Shown here: positions 6,455-12,173 of the stretch, piece by piece
Layout: every line of letters starts with the position of its first letter
Position numbering within the stretch: the first letter of the stretch is position 1
Assembly: GCA_900540455.1 (NCBI GenBank)
Contig: UQGD01000047.1
Location: forward strand, 1-12,210
Direction of reading: 5' to 3'
DNA from: an uncultured Faecalibacterium sp.
GTDB lineage: Bacteria; Bacillota; Clostridia; Oscillospirales; Ruminococcaceae
DNA: 12,210 nucleotides
Notes under the pieces: generated by a model
Seen by the model: the letters and a program-made list of their open reading frames with translations, nothing else
Database searches by the model: none
What the model was told of the DNA's origin: nothing
Made by a program: the position numbers and the translations under genes

Positions 6455-6491
6455 GCTGCCTTTGTCCGTAACTCAATAACATCAAAGGGAT

Positions 6492-6545
6492 GCGGGCTGC
6501 CCCATACGCCGACCTGGCGCGGGGCAGCCCGCTTTTTGTTTTTTG
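6492..6545 (+). terminator. Intrinsic terminator of the alcohol dehydrogenase
   Basis: The perfect 12-bp arms GCGGGCTGCCCC (6492-6503) and GGGGCAGCCCGC (6521-6532) are followed by TTTTTG and a further run of seven T. It insulates the dehydrogenase from the hydrolase gene, which starts 14 bases later. Confidence 0.93.
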
Positions 6546-6558
6546 AACAGGAGCCATT

Positions 6559-7245
6559 ATGGAACTACAGACCCTTACCCCGCACATCCGCTATCTGCCC
6601 CACGACCCCCAGCGGGACCGGCCCATGCTGGCCTGCATCCAAGGTCAGCGGCATACCCTGGCCATCGATGCCGGATACTCGGCCGCCCATGTGCAGGACT
6701 TTTACACCGCACTGACCCGCCAGGGGCATCCTCTGCCGGATCTCACTGTGCTGACCCATTGGCACTACGACCACACCTTTGGCCTGCACGCAGCGCAGGG
6801 GTTGTCCATCGCCCACCAGCGCACCAATGAATTTTTGCACCAGCAGCAGCGCCTTGCCCAAAGCGGCCCTTATATGGAGCAGCTGAAAGCCGAGGACCCC
6901 CACTTCCGGCTGGAATACGCCGGACAGGACACCCTGCACATCCAGCTGGCCGAGCTGACCTTTACCAATATGCTGACCTTAGACCTGGGGCAGCTTACGG
7001 CCCGGATCTTTCATACCGTGTCCCCTCATTCGGAGGACAGCACCTGTATCTATATCCCGGAAGAAAAGATTCTGTTTTTAGGGGATGCCACCAGCGAGGA
7101 CTTTTTCAACAATGGTTATATGGACCGTGCAAAACTCGCCCGGCTGATCGACACCATCCGGGCCACTGACTGTGTCCTGTGCGTATTGAGCCACTGCGAA
7201 CCGCTACCCAAAGCCGACCTGCTGGCCTATCTGGAGAGCCTGTGA
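6559..7245 (+). CDS. MBL-fold metallo-hydrolase
   Basis: A 228-residue metallo-beta-lactamase-fold protein with a full two-metal site: THWHYDH at 66-72 (H67, H69, D71, H72), H157 in SPHSEDS, D176 in FLGDAT, and H212 in SHCEP. No signal peptide or membrane helix is visible, so it is probably cytosolic. Close relatives hydrolyse thioesters, phosphodiesters or lactones, and the substrate cannot be assigned here. The ATG has CAGGAG 5 bases upstream. No separate promoter is obvious between the preceding terminator and the start; expression may rely on partial read-through or on a promoter hidden near the terminator. It ends at a bidirectional terminator. Confidence 0.85.
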   Translation: MELQTLTPHIRYLPHDPQRDRPMLACIQGQRHTLAIDAGYSAAHVQDFYTALTRQGHPLPDLTVLTHWHYDHTFGLHAAQGLSIAHQRTNEFLHQQQRLAQSGPYMEQLKAEDPHFRLEYAGQDTLHIQLAELTFTNMLTLDLGQLTARIFHTVSPHSEDSTCIYIPEEKILFLGDATSEDFFNNGYMDRAKLARLIDTIRATDCVLCVLSHCEPLPKADLLAYLESL

Positions 7246-7268
7246 GGAAAGGCGGTCCTGTACACGCG

Positions 7269-7301
7269 AAAAAGCCCCCGGCCATAGGCCGGGGGCTTTT
7301 T
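7269..7301. terminator. Bidirectional terminator between the hydrolase and tRNA genes
   Basis: Perfect symmetry: AAAAA, then GCCCCCGGCC, loop ATA, GGCCGGGGGC, then TTTTT. It can end the rightward hydrolase transcript and the leftward tRNA-Asp/tRNA-Thr transcript alike. Confidence 0.92.
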
Positions 7302-7326
7302 GAATGGAACAAAGTCCATTCCGATG

Positions 7327-7402
<76 letters not shown>

Positions 7403-7405
7403 AAA

Positions 7406-7482
7406 TGGCGACCCGGATCGGGCTCGAACCGACGACCCCCAGCGTGACAGGCTGGTGCTCTAACCAACTGAGCTACCGGGCC
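7406..7482 (-). tRNA. tRNA-Asp (anticodon GTC)
   Basis: A 77-nt cloverleaf on the minus strand. The acceptor arms GGCCCGG and CCGGGTC pair with one G-T wobble, the anticodon loop CTGTCAC gives GTC, and the T-arm loop is TTCGAGC. The discriminator is G, the usual identity base for tRNA-Asp, and CCA is encoded. It is first in the Asp-Thr unit. Confidence 0.96.
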
Positions 7483-7512
7483 ATGATCGCTCTGTGCTGT
7501 CGAACAGGCTCT

Positions 7513-7541
7513 ATTATACGCATCTGACCCTGGCTTGTCAA
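7513..7541 (-). promoter_or_regulatory. Consensus promoter of the tRNA-Asp/tRNA-Thr unit
   Basis: On the minus strand TTGACA (7536-7541), 17 bases, TATAAT (7513-7518): a perfect match in both boxes and spacing, as expected for a stable-RNA operon. Confidence 0.93.
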
Positions 7542-7597
7542 GAGGAAATTTGAAAAAACCAGAAAGTTTTTTGCGCCGCCGCTGACAGATGGAAAGA

Positions 7598-7632
7598 CAA
7601 AAACAAAGCGCACAGCAGATCTGCTGTGCGCT
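7598..7632 (-). terminator. Terminator of tRNA-Trp
   Basis: A 26-bp perfect palindrome (7607-7632, arms AGCGCACAGCA / TGCTGTGCGCT around GATC) starts one base after the encoded CCA. On the minus strand TTTGTTTTTG follows it. Confidence 0.88.
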
Positions 7633-7633
7633 A

Positions 7634-7709
7634 TGGCAGGGGTAGTAAGTTTCGAACTCACGGCACGCGGTTTTGGAGACCGCTGCTCTACCAGCTGAGC
7701 TATACCCCT
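7634..7709 (-). tRNA. tRNA-Trp (anticodon CCA)
   Basis: A 76-nt cloverleaf on the minus strand. The acceptor arms AGGGGTA and TACCCCT pair, the anticodon stem GCGGT/ACCGC holds loop CTCCAAA (anticodon CCA), the discriminator is G, and the 3' CCA is encoded. It is transcribed from its own promoter, about 25 bases upstream. Confidence 0.96.
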
Positions 7710-7741
7710 ATATGGTGCTGCACTCCGCTGAGTGCTTGCTT

Positions 7742-7770
7742 ATTATACAAGACGCTGGCAGAAATGTCAA
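7742..7770 (-). promoter_or_regulatory. Consensus promoter of tRNA-Trp
   Basis: On the minus strand TTGACA (7765-7770), 17 bases, TATAAT (7742-7747). It sits only about 18 bases beyond the stop codon of the Rrf2-family gene, with no terminator between. Confidence 0.93.
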
Positions 7771-7788
7771 GCACTTTTTGCGTGGTTT

Positions 7789-8250
7789 TTAGTTTTTGGC
7801 GGTGCAGCCGCAGCAGCTGTCCTTGGCGGGCACATCCAGGGGCGGCAGGTCCTGGGCCAGCTGGTCCAGGGTCACGCTGTCGATATACTGGTTGATCACC
7901 TCGTCCAGCCCCGCCCAAAAGGGCAGGGTGAAACACTGCTCCGACAGCGGACACTCGTTGGTCTGGCTGCCCAGGCAGGGGATGGGGGCTACGCTGCCCT
8001 CGATGGTGCGCAGGATCTCCCCGGCGGTATACTGGTCGGCAGGCTTGGTGAGCCGGTAGCCGCCCTGGCTGCCCCGCTCGCTTTTGACCAGACCTTCCCG
8101 GGCCAGAGGGGTGACGATCTGCTCCAGATATTTCAAGCTGAGCTGCTGGCGCTCGCTGATCTCTTTCAAAGAGACGGTGGTCCCCGGGGCATACCGGGCC
8201 AGCTCCGCCATCAGCCGCAGAGCATAACGGCTTTTTGTGGAAAATTTCAT
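7789..8250 (-). CDS. Rrf2-family transcriptional regulator (IscR/CymR-like)
   Basis: A 153-residue DNA-binding protein. The winged helix-turn-helix starts at the typical MKFSTKSRYALRLMAELA and continues through LKEISERQQLSLKYLEQIV to the wing SERGSQGGYRL (57-67). Cysteines C92, C100 and C106 occupy the loop that binds an Fe-S cluster in IscR-type members, so it may sense Fe-S or redox state; CymR, by contrast, senses cysteine through a partner protein. A second cluster, DSCCGC (C146, C147, C149), is at the C-terminus and is not a standard part of the family. The start at 8250 has GGGAGG 8 bases upstream; the longer upstream frame runs across the divergent promoters and is rejected. It is divergent from the rhodanese gene and near iscS/iscU, so it probably controls these genes and itself. 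The cluster is inferred, not shown. Confidence 0.88.
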   Translation of the reverse strand: MKFSTKSRYALRLMAELARYAPGTTVSLKEISERQQLSLKYLEQIVTPLAREGLVKSERGSQGGYRLTKPADQYTAGEILRTIEGSVAPIPCLGSQTNECPLSEQCFTLPFWAGLDEVINQYIDSVTLDQLAQDLPPLDVPAKDSCCGCTAKN

Positions 8251-8299
8251 CCTTGCATCCTCCCTTGCATGGCCCGGGGCCGATTTTTGGGTCAAATGT

Positions 8300-8328
8300 A
8301 GTATAGCACGCAGCGGCCCGTTTGCAAA
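8300..8328 (-). promoter_or_regulatory. Promoter of the Rrf2-family gene
   Basis: On the minus strand TTTGCA (8323-8328), 17 bases, TATACT (8300-8305) with an upstream TGC (extended -10). The 5' UTR would be about 43 nt. Its -35 box is only 10 bases from the -35 of the divergent rhodanese promoter, so one bound regulator could affect both. Confidence 0.65.
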
Positions 8329-8338
8329 GGGAAAACTC

Positions 8339-8367
8339 TTGTGCAACCCAAAAAGGTCTGCTATCAT
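8339..8367 (+). promoter_or_regulatory. Promoter of the rhodanese gene
   Basis: TTGTGC (8339-8344), 17 bases, TATCAT (8362-8367) with TGC upstream (extended -10). The predicted start near 8374 supports translation from the ATG at 8407 rather than the earlier in-frame ATG at 8371. Confidence 0.6.
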
Positions 8368-8406
8368 AAGATGGAAAGAGAATTGAACAGAGGGAGAGTG
8401 GACGAT

Positions 8407-8730
8407 ATGAGTGAACGAATCGACCCGGCCCAGGCCATCCGCCTGCTGGATGCAGGCAAGGCCCAGGCTGTGGATGTGCGGGAGCCGGACGAGTACGAGA
8501 TGGGGCATATCCCTGGGGCTGTATTGCTGCCCCTGGGCCAGGTGACGGCCAAGGCAGCGCAGCTTCTGCCGGACCCGCAGGCCGTGTGGCTGGTCTACTG
8601 CCGCACGGGCCGGCGCAGTGCCGAGGCGGTGCGCCTGCTGGAGCAAATGGGCTATGAGCATCTGTACGATCTGGGGGGCATCCTGCGCTGGCCCTATGAG
8701 ATCGAGGGGGATTTCAACGGCGTGTTTTGA
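8407..8730 (+). CDS. Single-domain rhodanese (sulfurtransferase)
   Basis: A 107-residue cytosolic protein covering one complete rhodanese domain. DVREPDEYEMGHIPGA (23-38) is the hallmark first half, and the active-site loop YCRTGRRS (64-71) carries the persulfide cysteine C65. The six-residue loop suits sulfane-sulfur transfer. The ATG at 8407 is preceded by AGGGAG with a 10-base spacer. It is the first gene rightward from the divergent Rrf2 promoter region, is followed 49 bases later by the unknown 144-residue gene, and lies just before iscS/iscU, so delivery or detoxification of persulfide sulfur is a sensible inference. Confidence 0.88.
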   Translation: MSERIDPAQAIRLLDAGKAQAVDVREPDEYEMGHIPGAVLLPLGQVTAKAAQLLPDPQAVWLVYCRTGRRSAEAVRLLEQMGYEHLYDLGGILRWPYEIEGDFNGVF

Positions 8731-8779
8731 GCAGCGGCCTTTGCGCCATACTCTATAAACAGGAAAGGAAGAAAAACGT

Positions 8780-9214
8780 ATGCCCTATCAGCCAAAGGAG
8801 TTTGCGGGCCGTCATTGCGGCTGCCGCTACCAGCAGGACTACCGCCCTACCCTGGGACGGGACGGCAAAAAGGAGTCCGGCACCCTGGAGGTGGTCAAGT
8901 TTTATTATGATGGCCGCATCCGCTTTGAGCAGCACTGCTATGGCGAGGCGGCGACCTTTGTGTTTGGTGTCTGGGCCGAAGGGATGGACCCGGACGGTAC
9001 GCTGCACTGGGCGCTGCCGGACCGCCGCAAAAGCTATTACGATGAGGAATATCTGCCAAAAAAATTGACCCGTGTGGATGAAGCGGGCAGCCTGTATTTT
9101 GACGACGGGATCTTCCCCTGGAAGCTGGCGGACGATTTTTCGGAGGATGCGCGCTGGGGCTACCCCCGCTGGAAGGTGGTCCTGGGCCGGATGCTGGGCC
9201 GCGGCAAACGGTGA
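8780..9214 (+). CDS. Uncharacterised 144-residue protein
   Basis: I do not recognise a family. The ORF is well supported as a gene: it starts with an AGGAAAGGAAG ribosome site 8 bases from the ATG, follows the rhodanese gene in the same direction with a 49-base gap, and shows no competing frame. The protein is soluble and charged, with no signal peptide or membrane helix. Near the N-terminus is HCGCRY (H12, C13, C15), and H52-C53 follows in EQHCYG, so a metal- or sulfur-binding site is possible. The middle is rich in aromatic residues and Asp/Gly turns (FYYDGRIRFE, FVFGVWAEGMDPDG, SLYFDDGIFPWKL), consistent with a beta-rich fold. The C-terminus is basic (GRMLGRGKR). Context suggests a link with sulfur transfer or Fe-S assembly, but this is only positional evidence. 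Confidence 0.7.
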   Translation: MPYQPKEFAGRHCGCRYQQDYRPTLGRDGKKESGTLEVVKFYYDGRIRFEQHCYGEAATFVFGVWAEGMDPDGTLHWALPDRRKSYYDEEYLPKKLTRVDEAGSLYFDDGIFPWKLADDFSEDARWGYPRWKVVLGRMLGRGKR

Positions 9215-9250
9215 CACGGTCACATTTCGGCGGGGAATTCCCAATTCCTA

Positions 9251-9279
9251 TTGACACAGTGGGGATTATGGGGTATAAC
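9251..9279 (+). promoter_or_regulatory. Promoter of the iscS-iscU operon
   Basis: Perfect TTGACA (9251-9256), 17 bases, TATAAC (9274-9279). The predicted start near 9286 falls on the first bases of a long hairpin. Just upstream lie a palindrome GGGAATTCCC (9233-9242) and a small dyad GTGAC-ACG-GTCAC (9211-9223), both possible regulator sites. Confidence 0.8.
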
Positions 9280-9284
9280 TATCT

Positions 9285-9517
9285 GGGGACAGCCCCCGGC
9301 TGGTGTTTCACCATCTGCCGGGAGCGTCCCCAAGCCTGAAAAGATCGATCCGGAGCATGGCGCTGGAAGCTTTGCGCAGTGTGGTGCGTCAAAAGAGACC
9401 CTGCCGCTGAGGGACCTTCCCAGCAGCAGGACCAGCACCCCCTTTTCTTGACTTCTCTAAAGAAAAGGCGGGCGATGCCGCCGCCCCGGTTTGTATTGGA
9501 TGAAAGGATCGAGTCCT
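9285..9517 (+). promoter_or_regulatory. Structured leader upstream of iscS
   Basis: This 233-nt gene-free stretch is the predicted 5' UTR of iscS and contains at least four stem-loops. Hairpin 1 starts at the transcript's first bases: GGGGAC/GTCCCC (9285-9290, 9326-9331), CCCGGC/GCCGGG (9295-9300, 9317-9322) and TGGTG-TTT-CACCA (9301-9313). Hairpin 2 has outer GGTGC/GCACC (about 9383-9387, 9434-9438) and inner CCTGC/GCAGG, GCT/AGC and GGGA/TCCC (9400-9430). Hairpin 3 is CCTTTTCTT/AAGAAAAGG (9441-9449, 9460-9468). Hairpin 4 is GGCGG/CCGCC (9467-9471, 9478-9482). I cannot match it to T-box, SAM, 6S, SRP or other classes I know. A 17-codon ORF (9357-9410) inside it has its GGAG too close to the ATG. 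Confidence 0.55.
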
Positions 9518-10729
9518 ATGGAAGATAAGGTCATTTATTTGGATAACGCCGCTACGACGGCTTGCGCCCCCGAGGCGCTGGAAGTGATGGTGCAGGCCCT
9601 GAGCGGTGCCTGCGGCAACCCCAGCAGCCATTACAGTGTGGGCTATGAAGCCAAGGAGCTGCTGGATACTGCCCGTGCGCAGGTGGCAAAGGCCATCAAC
9701 GCTTCTCCGGCGGAGATCTTCTTCACCGGCTGCGGCACCGAGGCCGATAACTGGGCTGTGAAGGGCACTGCTTTTACCAAGGCCCGCCAGAATAAGCGCC
9801 ACCTGATCACCAGTGCCTTTGAGCACCATGCGATCATGCACAGCATGCGCAGCCTGGAGCGGATGGGCTTTGAGGTCACCTATCTGCCGGTCACGCCGGA
9901 GGGCTTTGTCCGCCCCGAGGATGTGGAGGCTGCTATCCGGCCGGACACTGCGCTGATCAGCGTGATGATGGCCAACAACGAGATCGGCACCATCCAGCCC
10001 ATCAAGGAGATCGCGGCTGTGGCCCATAAGCACGGCATCTGGATGCATACCGACGCTGTGCAGGCAGTGGGTGCCATCCCGGTGGACGTACAGGAGCTGG
10101 GCGTGGATATGCTGTCCATGAGCGCCCATAAGTTCAACGGCCCCAAGGGTGTGGGTGCGCTGTACTGCCGCAAGGGCGTATGGCCCCAGAATCTGCTGGA
10201 CGGCGGCAGCCAGGAGGCCCGCCATCGTGCCGGCACAGAGAACGTGGCTGGCATTGCCGGCATGGGCAAGGCGCTGGAGCTGGCTGTGGCCGATCTGGAC
10301 GCCCGTATGGCCCACGAGGCCCAGCTGCGGGATTATGTCATTGACCGGGTGCTGAAGAACATCCCGGAAGCCCGCCTGAACGGTGCCCGCAGCCCCCGTC
10401 TGCCCGGCAATGTGAACATCAGCTTCCCCGGCCTGGAAGGGGAGACCATTCTGCTGGATCTGGATATGCATAATATCTGCGCATCCACCGGCAGCGCCTG
10501 CAATTCCGACAGCCTGGACCCCAGCCATGTTCTGCTGAGCATCGGCGTGCCGGAAGAGGTGGGCCATGGCTCGATGCGTTTTACCTTCGGGCCGCAGAAT
10601 ACCATGGAAGAAGCAAGTTACCTGTGCGACGTGCTGGAGCAGGTGATCCCCCGCCGCCGCGCAATGAGCTGCATGTGGCTGCAGGGCCAGAATATGGCTC
10701 GTAAGTTCAGCCTGAAGGGAGAGCAGTAA
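9518..10729 (+). CDS. iscS: Cysteine desulfurase (IscS/NifS family)
   Basis: A 403-residue PLP enzyme that removes sulfur from L-cysteine, leaving a protein persulfide for Fe-S assembly and thiolation. YLDNAATT (7-14) is the typical start. GCGTEADNWA (71-80), EHHA (102-105) and HTDAVQAVG (177-185) are cofactor-site segments. The PLP lysine is K205 in SAHKFNGPKGVG, followed by GGSQEARHRAGTEN. The catalytic cysteine is C328 in STGSACNS, placing it in the long-loop group I (IscS/NifS) rather than SufS. Length is normal. The ATG at 9518 has AAAGGA with a 9-base spacer. iscU follows after one base, so the two are co-translated and presumably form the desulfurase-scaffold pair. NifS is the other common name; no nitrogenase genes are nearby. 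Confidence 0.95.
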   Translation: MEDKVIYLDNAATTACAPEALEVMVQALSGACGNPSSHYSVGYEAKELLDTARAQVAKAINASPAEIFFTGCGTEADNWAVKGTAFTKARQNKRHLITSAFEHHAIMHSMRSLERMGFEVTYLPVTPEGFVRPEDVEAAIRPDTALISVMMANNEIGTIQPIKEIAAVAHKHGIWMHTDAVQAVGAIPVDVQELGVDMLSMSAHKFNGPKGVGALYCRKGVWPQNLLDGGSQEARHRAGTENVAGIAGMGKALELAVADLDARMAHEAQLRDYVIDRVLKNIPEARLNGARSPRLPGNVNISFPGLEGETILLDLDMHNICASTGSACNSDSLDPSHVLLSIGVPEEVGHGSMRFTFGPQNTMEEASYLCDVLEQVIPRRRAMSCMWLQGQNMARKFSLKGEQ

Positions 10730-10730
10730 T

Positions 10731-11180
10731 ATGGCATCGATGTATAGTGCAAAGGTCATGGAGCATTTCGCAAACCCCCACAATGTGGGCGAGCTGCCCG
10801 ACGCCAACGGCGTGGGCGAAGTGGGCAACCCCAAGTGCGGCGATATCATGCGCATGTACCTGAAGATTGAAAATAACGTCATTCAGGACGTCCGGTTTCT
10901 GACGTTTGGCTGCGGCGCAGCCATTGCCACCAGCAGTATGGCCACCGACCTTATCAAGGGCAAGACCATTGATGAGGCTCTGAAGCTGACTAACAAGGCT
11001 GTGGTGGAGGCTCTGGACGGTCTGCCCCCGGTGAAGGTCCATTGCTCTGTGCTGGCAGAGCAGGCGGTCAAGGCCGCACTGTCGGATTATTACCGCCGCC
11101 AGGGCATTGATCCGGAACCCATCGTGGGCAAGCTGGAAGAGGACTGCGATCATTGCGACGGCAGCTCCTGCGCCCGCTGA
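10731..11180 (+). CDS. iscU: Fe-S cluster assembly scaffold IscU (NifU N-terminal type)
   Basis: A 149-residue scaffold on which IscS-derived sulfur and iron form Fe-S clusters. The three ligand cysteines are C36 (NPKCGD, with the conserved D38), C61 (TFGCGAA) and C105 (VHCSVLAE), almost the same spacing as E. coli IscU (37, 63, 106). The C-terminus extends about 20 residues beyond the usual end and holds DCDHCDGSSC (C139, C142, C147), an extra Cys/His cluster. The classic HscA-recognition LPPVK is present at 98-102. The start is one base after the iscS stop, with AAGGGAG lying inside the end of iscS. No hscA, hscB or ferredoxin gene follows; the operon ends at a terminator. Confidence 0.95.
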   Translation: MASMYSAKVMEHFANPHNVGELPDANGVGEVGNPKCGDIMRMYLKIENNVIQDVRFLTFGCGAAIATSSMATDLIKGKTIDEALKLTNKAVVEALDGLPPVKVHCSVLAEQAVKAALSDYYRRQGIDPEPIVGKLEEDCDHCDGSSCAR

Positions 11181-11201
11181 GCCGCGCGGAATAGAATACG
11201 C

Positions 11202-11237
11202 AAAAAACACCGCTGGAAGCTCCAGCGGTGTTTTTTT
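11202..11237. terminator. Bidirectional terminator between iscU and aroD
   Basis: Arms AAAAAACACCGCTGGA (11202-11217) and TCCAGCGGTGTTTTTT (11221-11236) pair perfectly around loop AGC, with T- and A-tracts on opposite sides. It serves the convergent iscU and aroD transcripts and overlaps the last bases of the aroD stop codon. Confidence 0.94.
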
Positions 11238-12003
11238 ATTCTTGATCGGCAAGCCGCAGAGCGTCCAATACCTGGTTTACCAGATCCAGCTCCAGTTGAC
11301 CTGGGGCGCTGGACTTCCCGGCGGAAGCAAACGTCATGGCAGAACCCATGGCCTCTCCCCACAGGCGGCTCACAGCCCCCAAAGCGCCCATGCTCATGGT
11401 GACCAGAGGCAGCTCTGGGTGAACCTGACGCATCTGGGTGGTGGCGGTCAGCAGTTCCAGTACATCTTCCGGGCGGTGGGGCATCACAGCCAGCTTGGCG
11501 ATATCGGCGCCGGAGTTCCGCATCTGCTCCATTCGGGCGGTCAGCTCCTCCTGCGGAGGTGTGCCGGTGAAATCATGGCTGGAACAGATCACCTTGACCC
11601 CGGCGGCGTGCGCATGCTGGATCAAGGCGGGAAGTGCGTCTCCGGTGGGGCGCAGTTCCAAGTCCAGCAGATCGGCGCAGCCGCTGGCGCATACCTGACG
11701 GCACAAAGCGCTGTATTCCTCTAAGGAACAGGACCGCTCTCCCCCCTCTGCTTGGGAGCGGAAGGTCACCAGCAGTAGTTTGCTGCCGATCACCTGCCGC
11801 AGCCCCTGAAGACAGCGCAGCAGTGCTGTACTATGGATAGGCTCGGCCCAATGGTCCAGCCGCCATTCCACACAATCCGCCCGCAATGTGGAAAACTCCG
11901 CCCCGCGGGATAGGATCTGCGCTTCCGTGGGCTCTATAATGGGAAGGATCACCTTGGGACGTCCTTCCCCGATCCGATATCCGCGTACCGCAACATAGGC
12001 CAT
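11236..12003 (-). CDS. aroD: Type I 3-dehydroquinate dehydratase
   Basis: A 255-residue enzyme of the shikimate pathway, converting 3-dehydroquinate to 3-dehydroshikimate through a Schiff base. Active-site residues stand at the same numbers as in the enteric AroD enzymes: E46 and R48 (EWRLD), R82 (TFRS), H143 (SSHDF), K170 (the Schiff-base lysine, in AKLAVMP), R213 (SRLWGE) and Q236 (APGQL). Length is typical and the protein is soluble. The ATG has GGGAGG 6 bases upstream. It stands alone with its own promoter, convergent with iscU; other shikimate genes are not in the window. Confidence 0.95.
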   Translation of the reverse strand: MAYVAVRGYRIGEGRPKVILPIIEPTEAQILSRGAEFSTLRADCVEWRLDHWAEPIHSTALLRCLQGLRQVIGSKLLLVTFRSQAEGGERSCSLEEYSALCRQVCASGCADLLDLELRPTGDALPALIQHAHAAGVKVICSSHDFTGTPPQEELTARMEQMRNSGADIAKLAVMPHRPEDVLELLTATTQMRQVHPELPLVTMSMGALGAVSRLWGEAMGSAMTFASAGKSSAPGQLELDLVNQVLDALRLADQE

Positions 12004-12053
12004 GAGAAACCTCCCTATATATAATAAGAATATAAAAGACTGATTTCAGTGCT

Positions 12054-12083
12054 ATAATACGGGCTGCCGGTGTGGATTGTCAA
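12054..12083 (-). promoter_or_regulatory. Promoter of aroD
   Basis: On the minus strand TTGACA (12078-12083), 18 bases, TATTAT (12054-12059). The 5' UTR of about 45 nt is AT-rich and shows no clear riboswitch or attenuator. Confidence 0.75.
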
Positions 12084-12144
12084 GTATAGAAGAAGGGCTG
12101 CGGAGCGGATCAAAATAAAATGTAAAGAAATTTGCAAAAAAGTG

Positions 12145-12173
12145 TTGACACCGGGCCCGGCGTGTGGTATTAT
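12145..12173 (+). promoter_or_regulatory. Strong rightward promoter at the window edge
   Basis: TTGACA (12145-12150), 17 bases, TATTAT (12168-12173). The spacer begins with the perfect palindrome CCGGGCCCGG (12151-12160). The predicted start near 12180 leaves about 30 transcribed bases in the window, with no gene visible. An AT-rich tract rich in A runs (about 12110-12142) lies directly upstream and could act as an UP element. Confidence 0.75.

Noticed and set aside
8251..8661. N-terminal extension of the Rrf2-family frame upstream to 8661
   Set aside because: It would cross both divergent promoters and the rhodanese gene; the canonical MKFSTKSRYAL start with a good ribosome site is at 8250.
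9357..9410. A 17-codon ORF in the iscS leader (MALEALRSVVRQKRPCR)
   Set aside because: The only GGAG is one base from the ATG, too close for efficient initiation, so I do not list it as a gene, though it contains a Cys codon near its end.
9285..9517. Identity as T-box, SAM riboswitch, 6S RNA or SRP RNA
   Set aside because: I looked for the T-box GGTGGNACC core, the SAM-I core and the SRP GGAAG-AGCAG apical motif; none is present in the right form.
9389..10882. A 497-codon open frame on the minus strand opposite iscS
   Set aside because: The plus strand encodes every IscS hallmark, and the antisense frame has no recognisable domain. Long antisense frames are common opposite GC-rich, biased codons.
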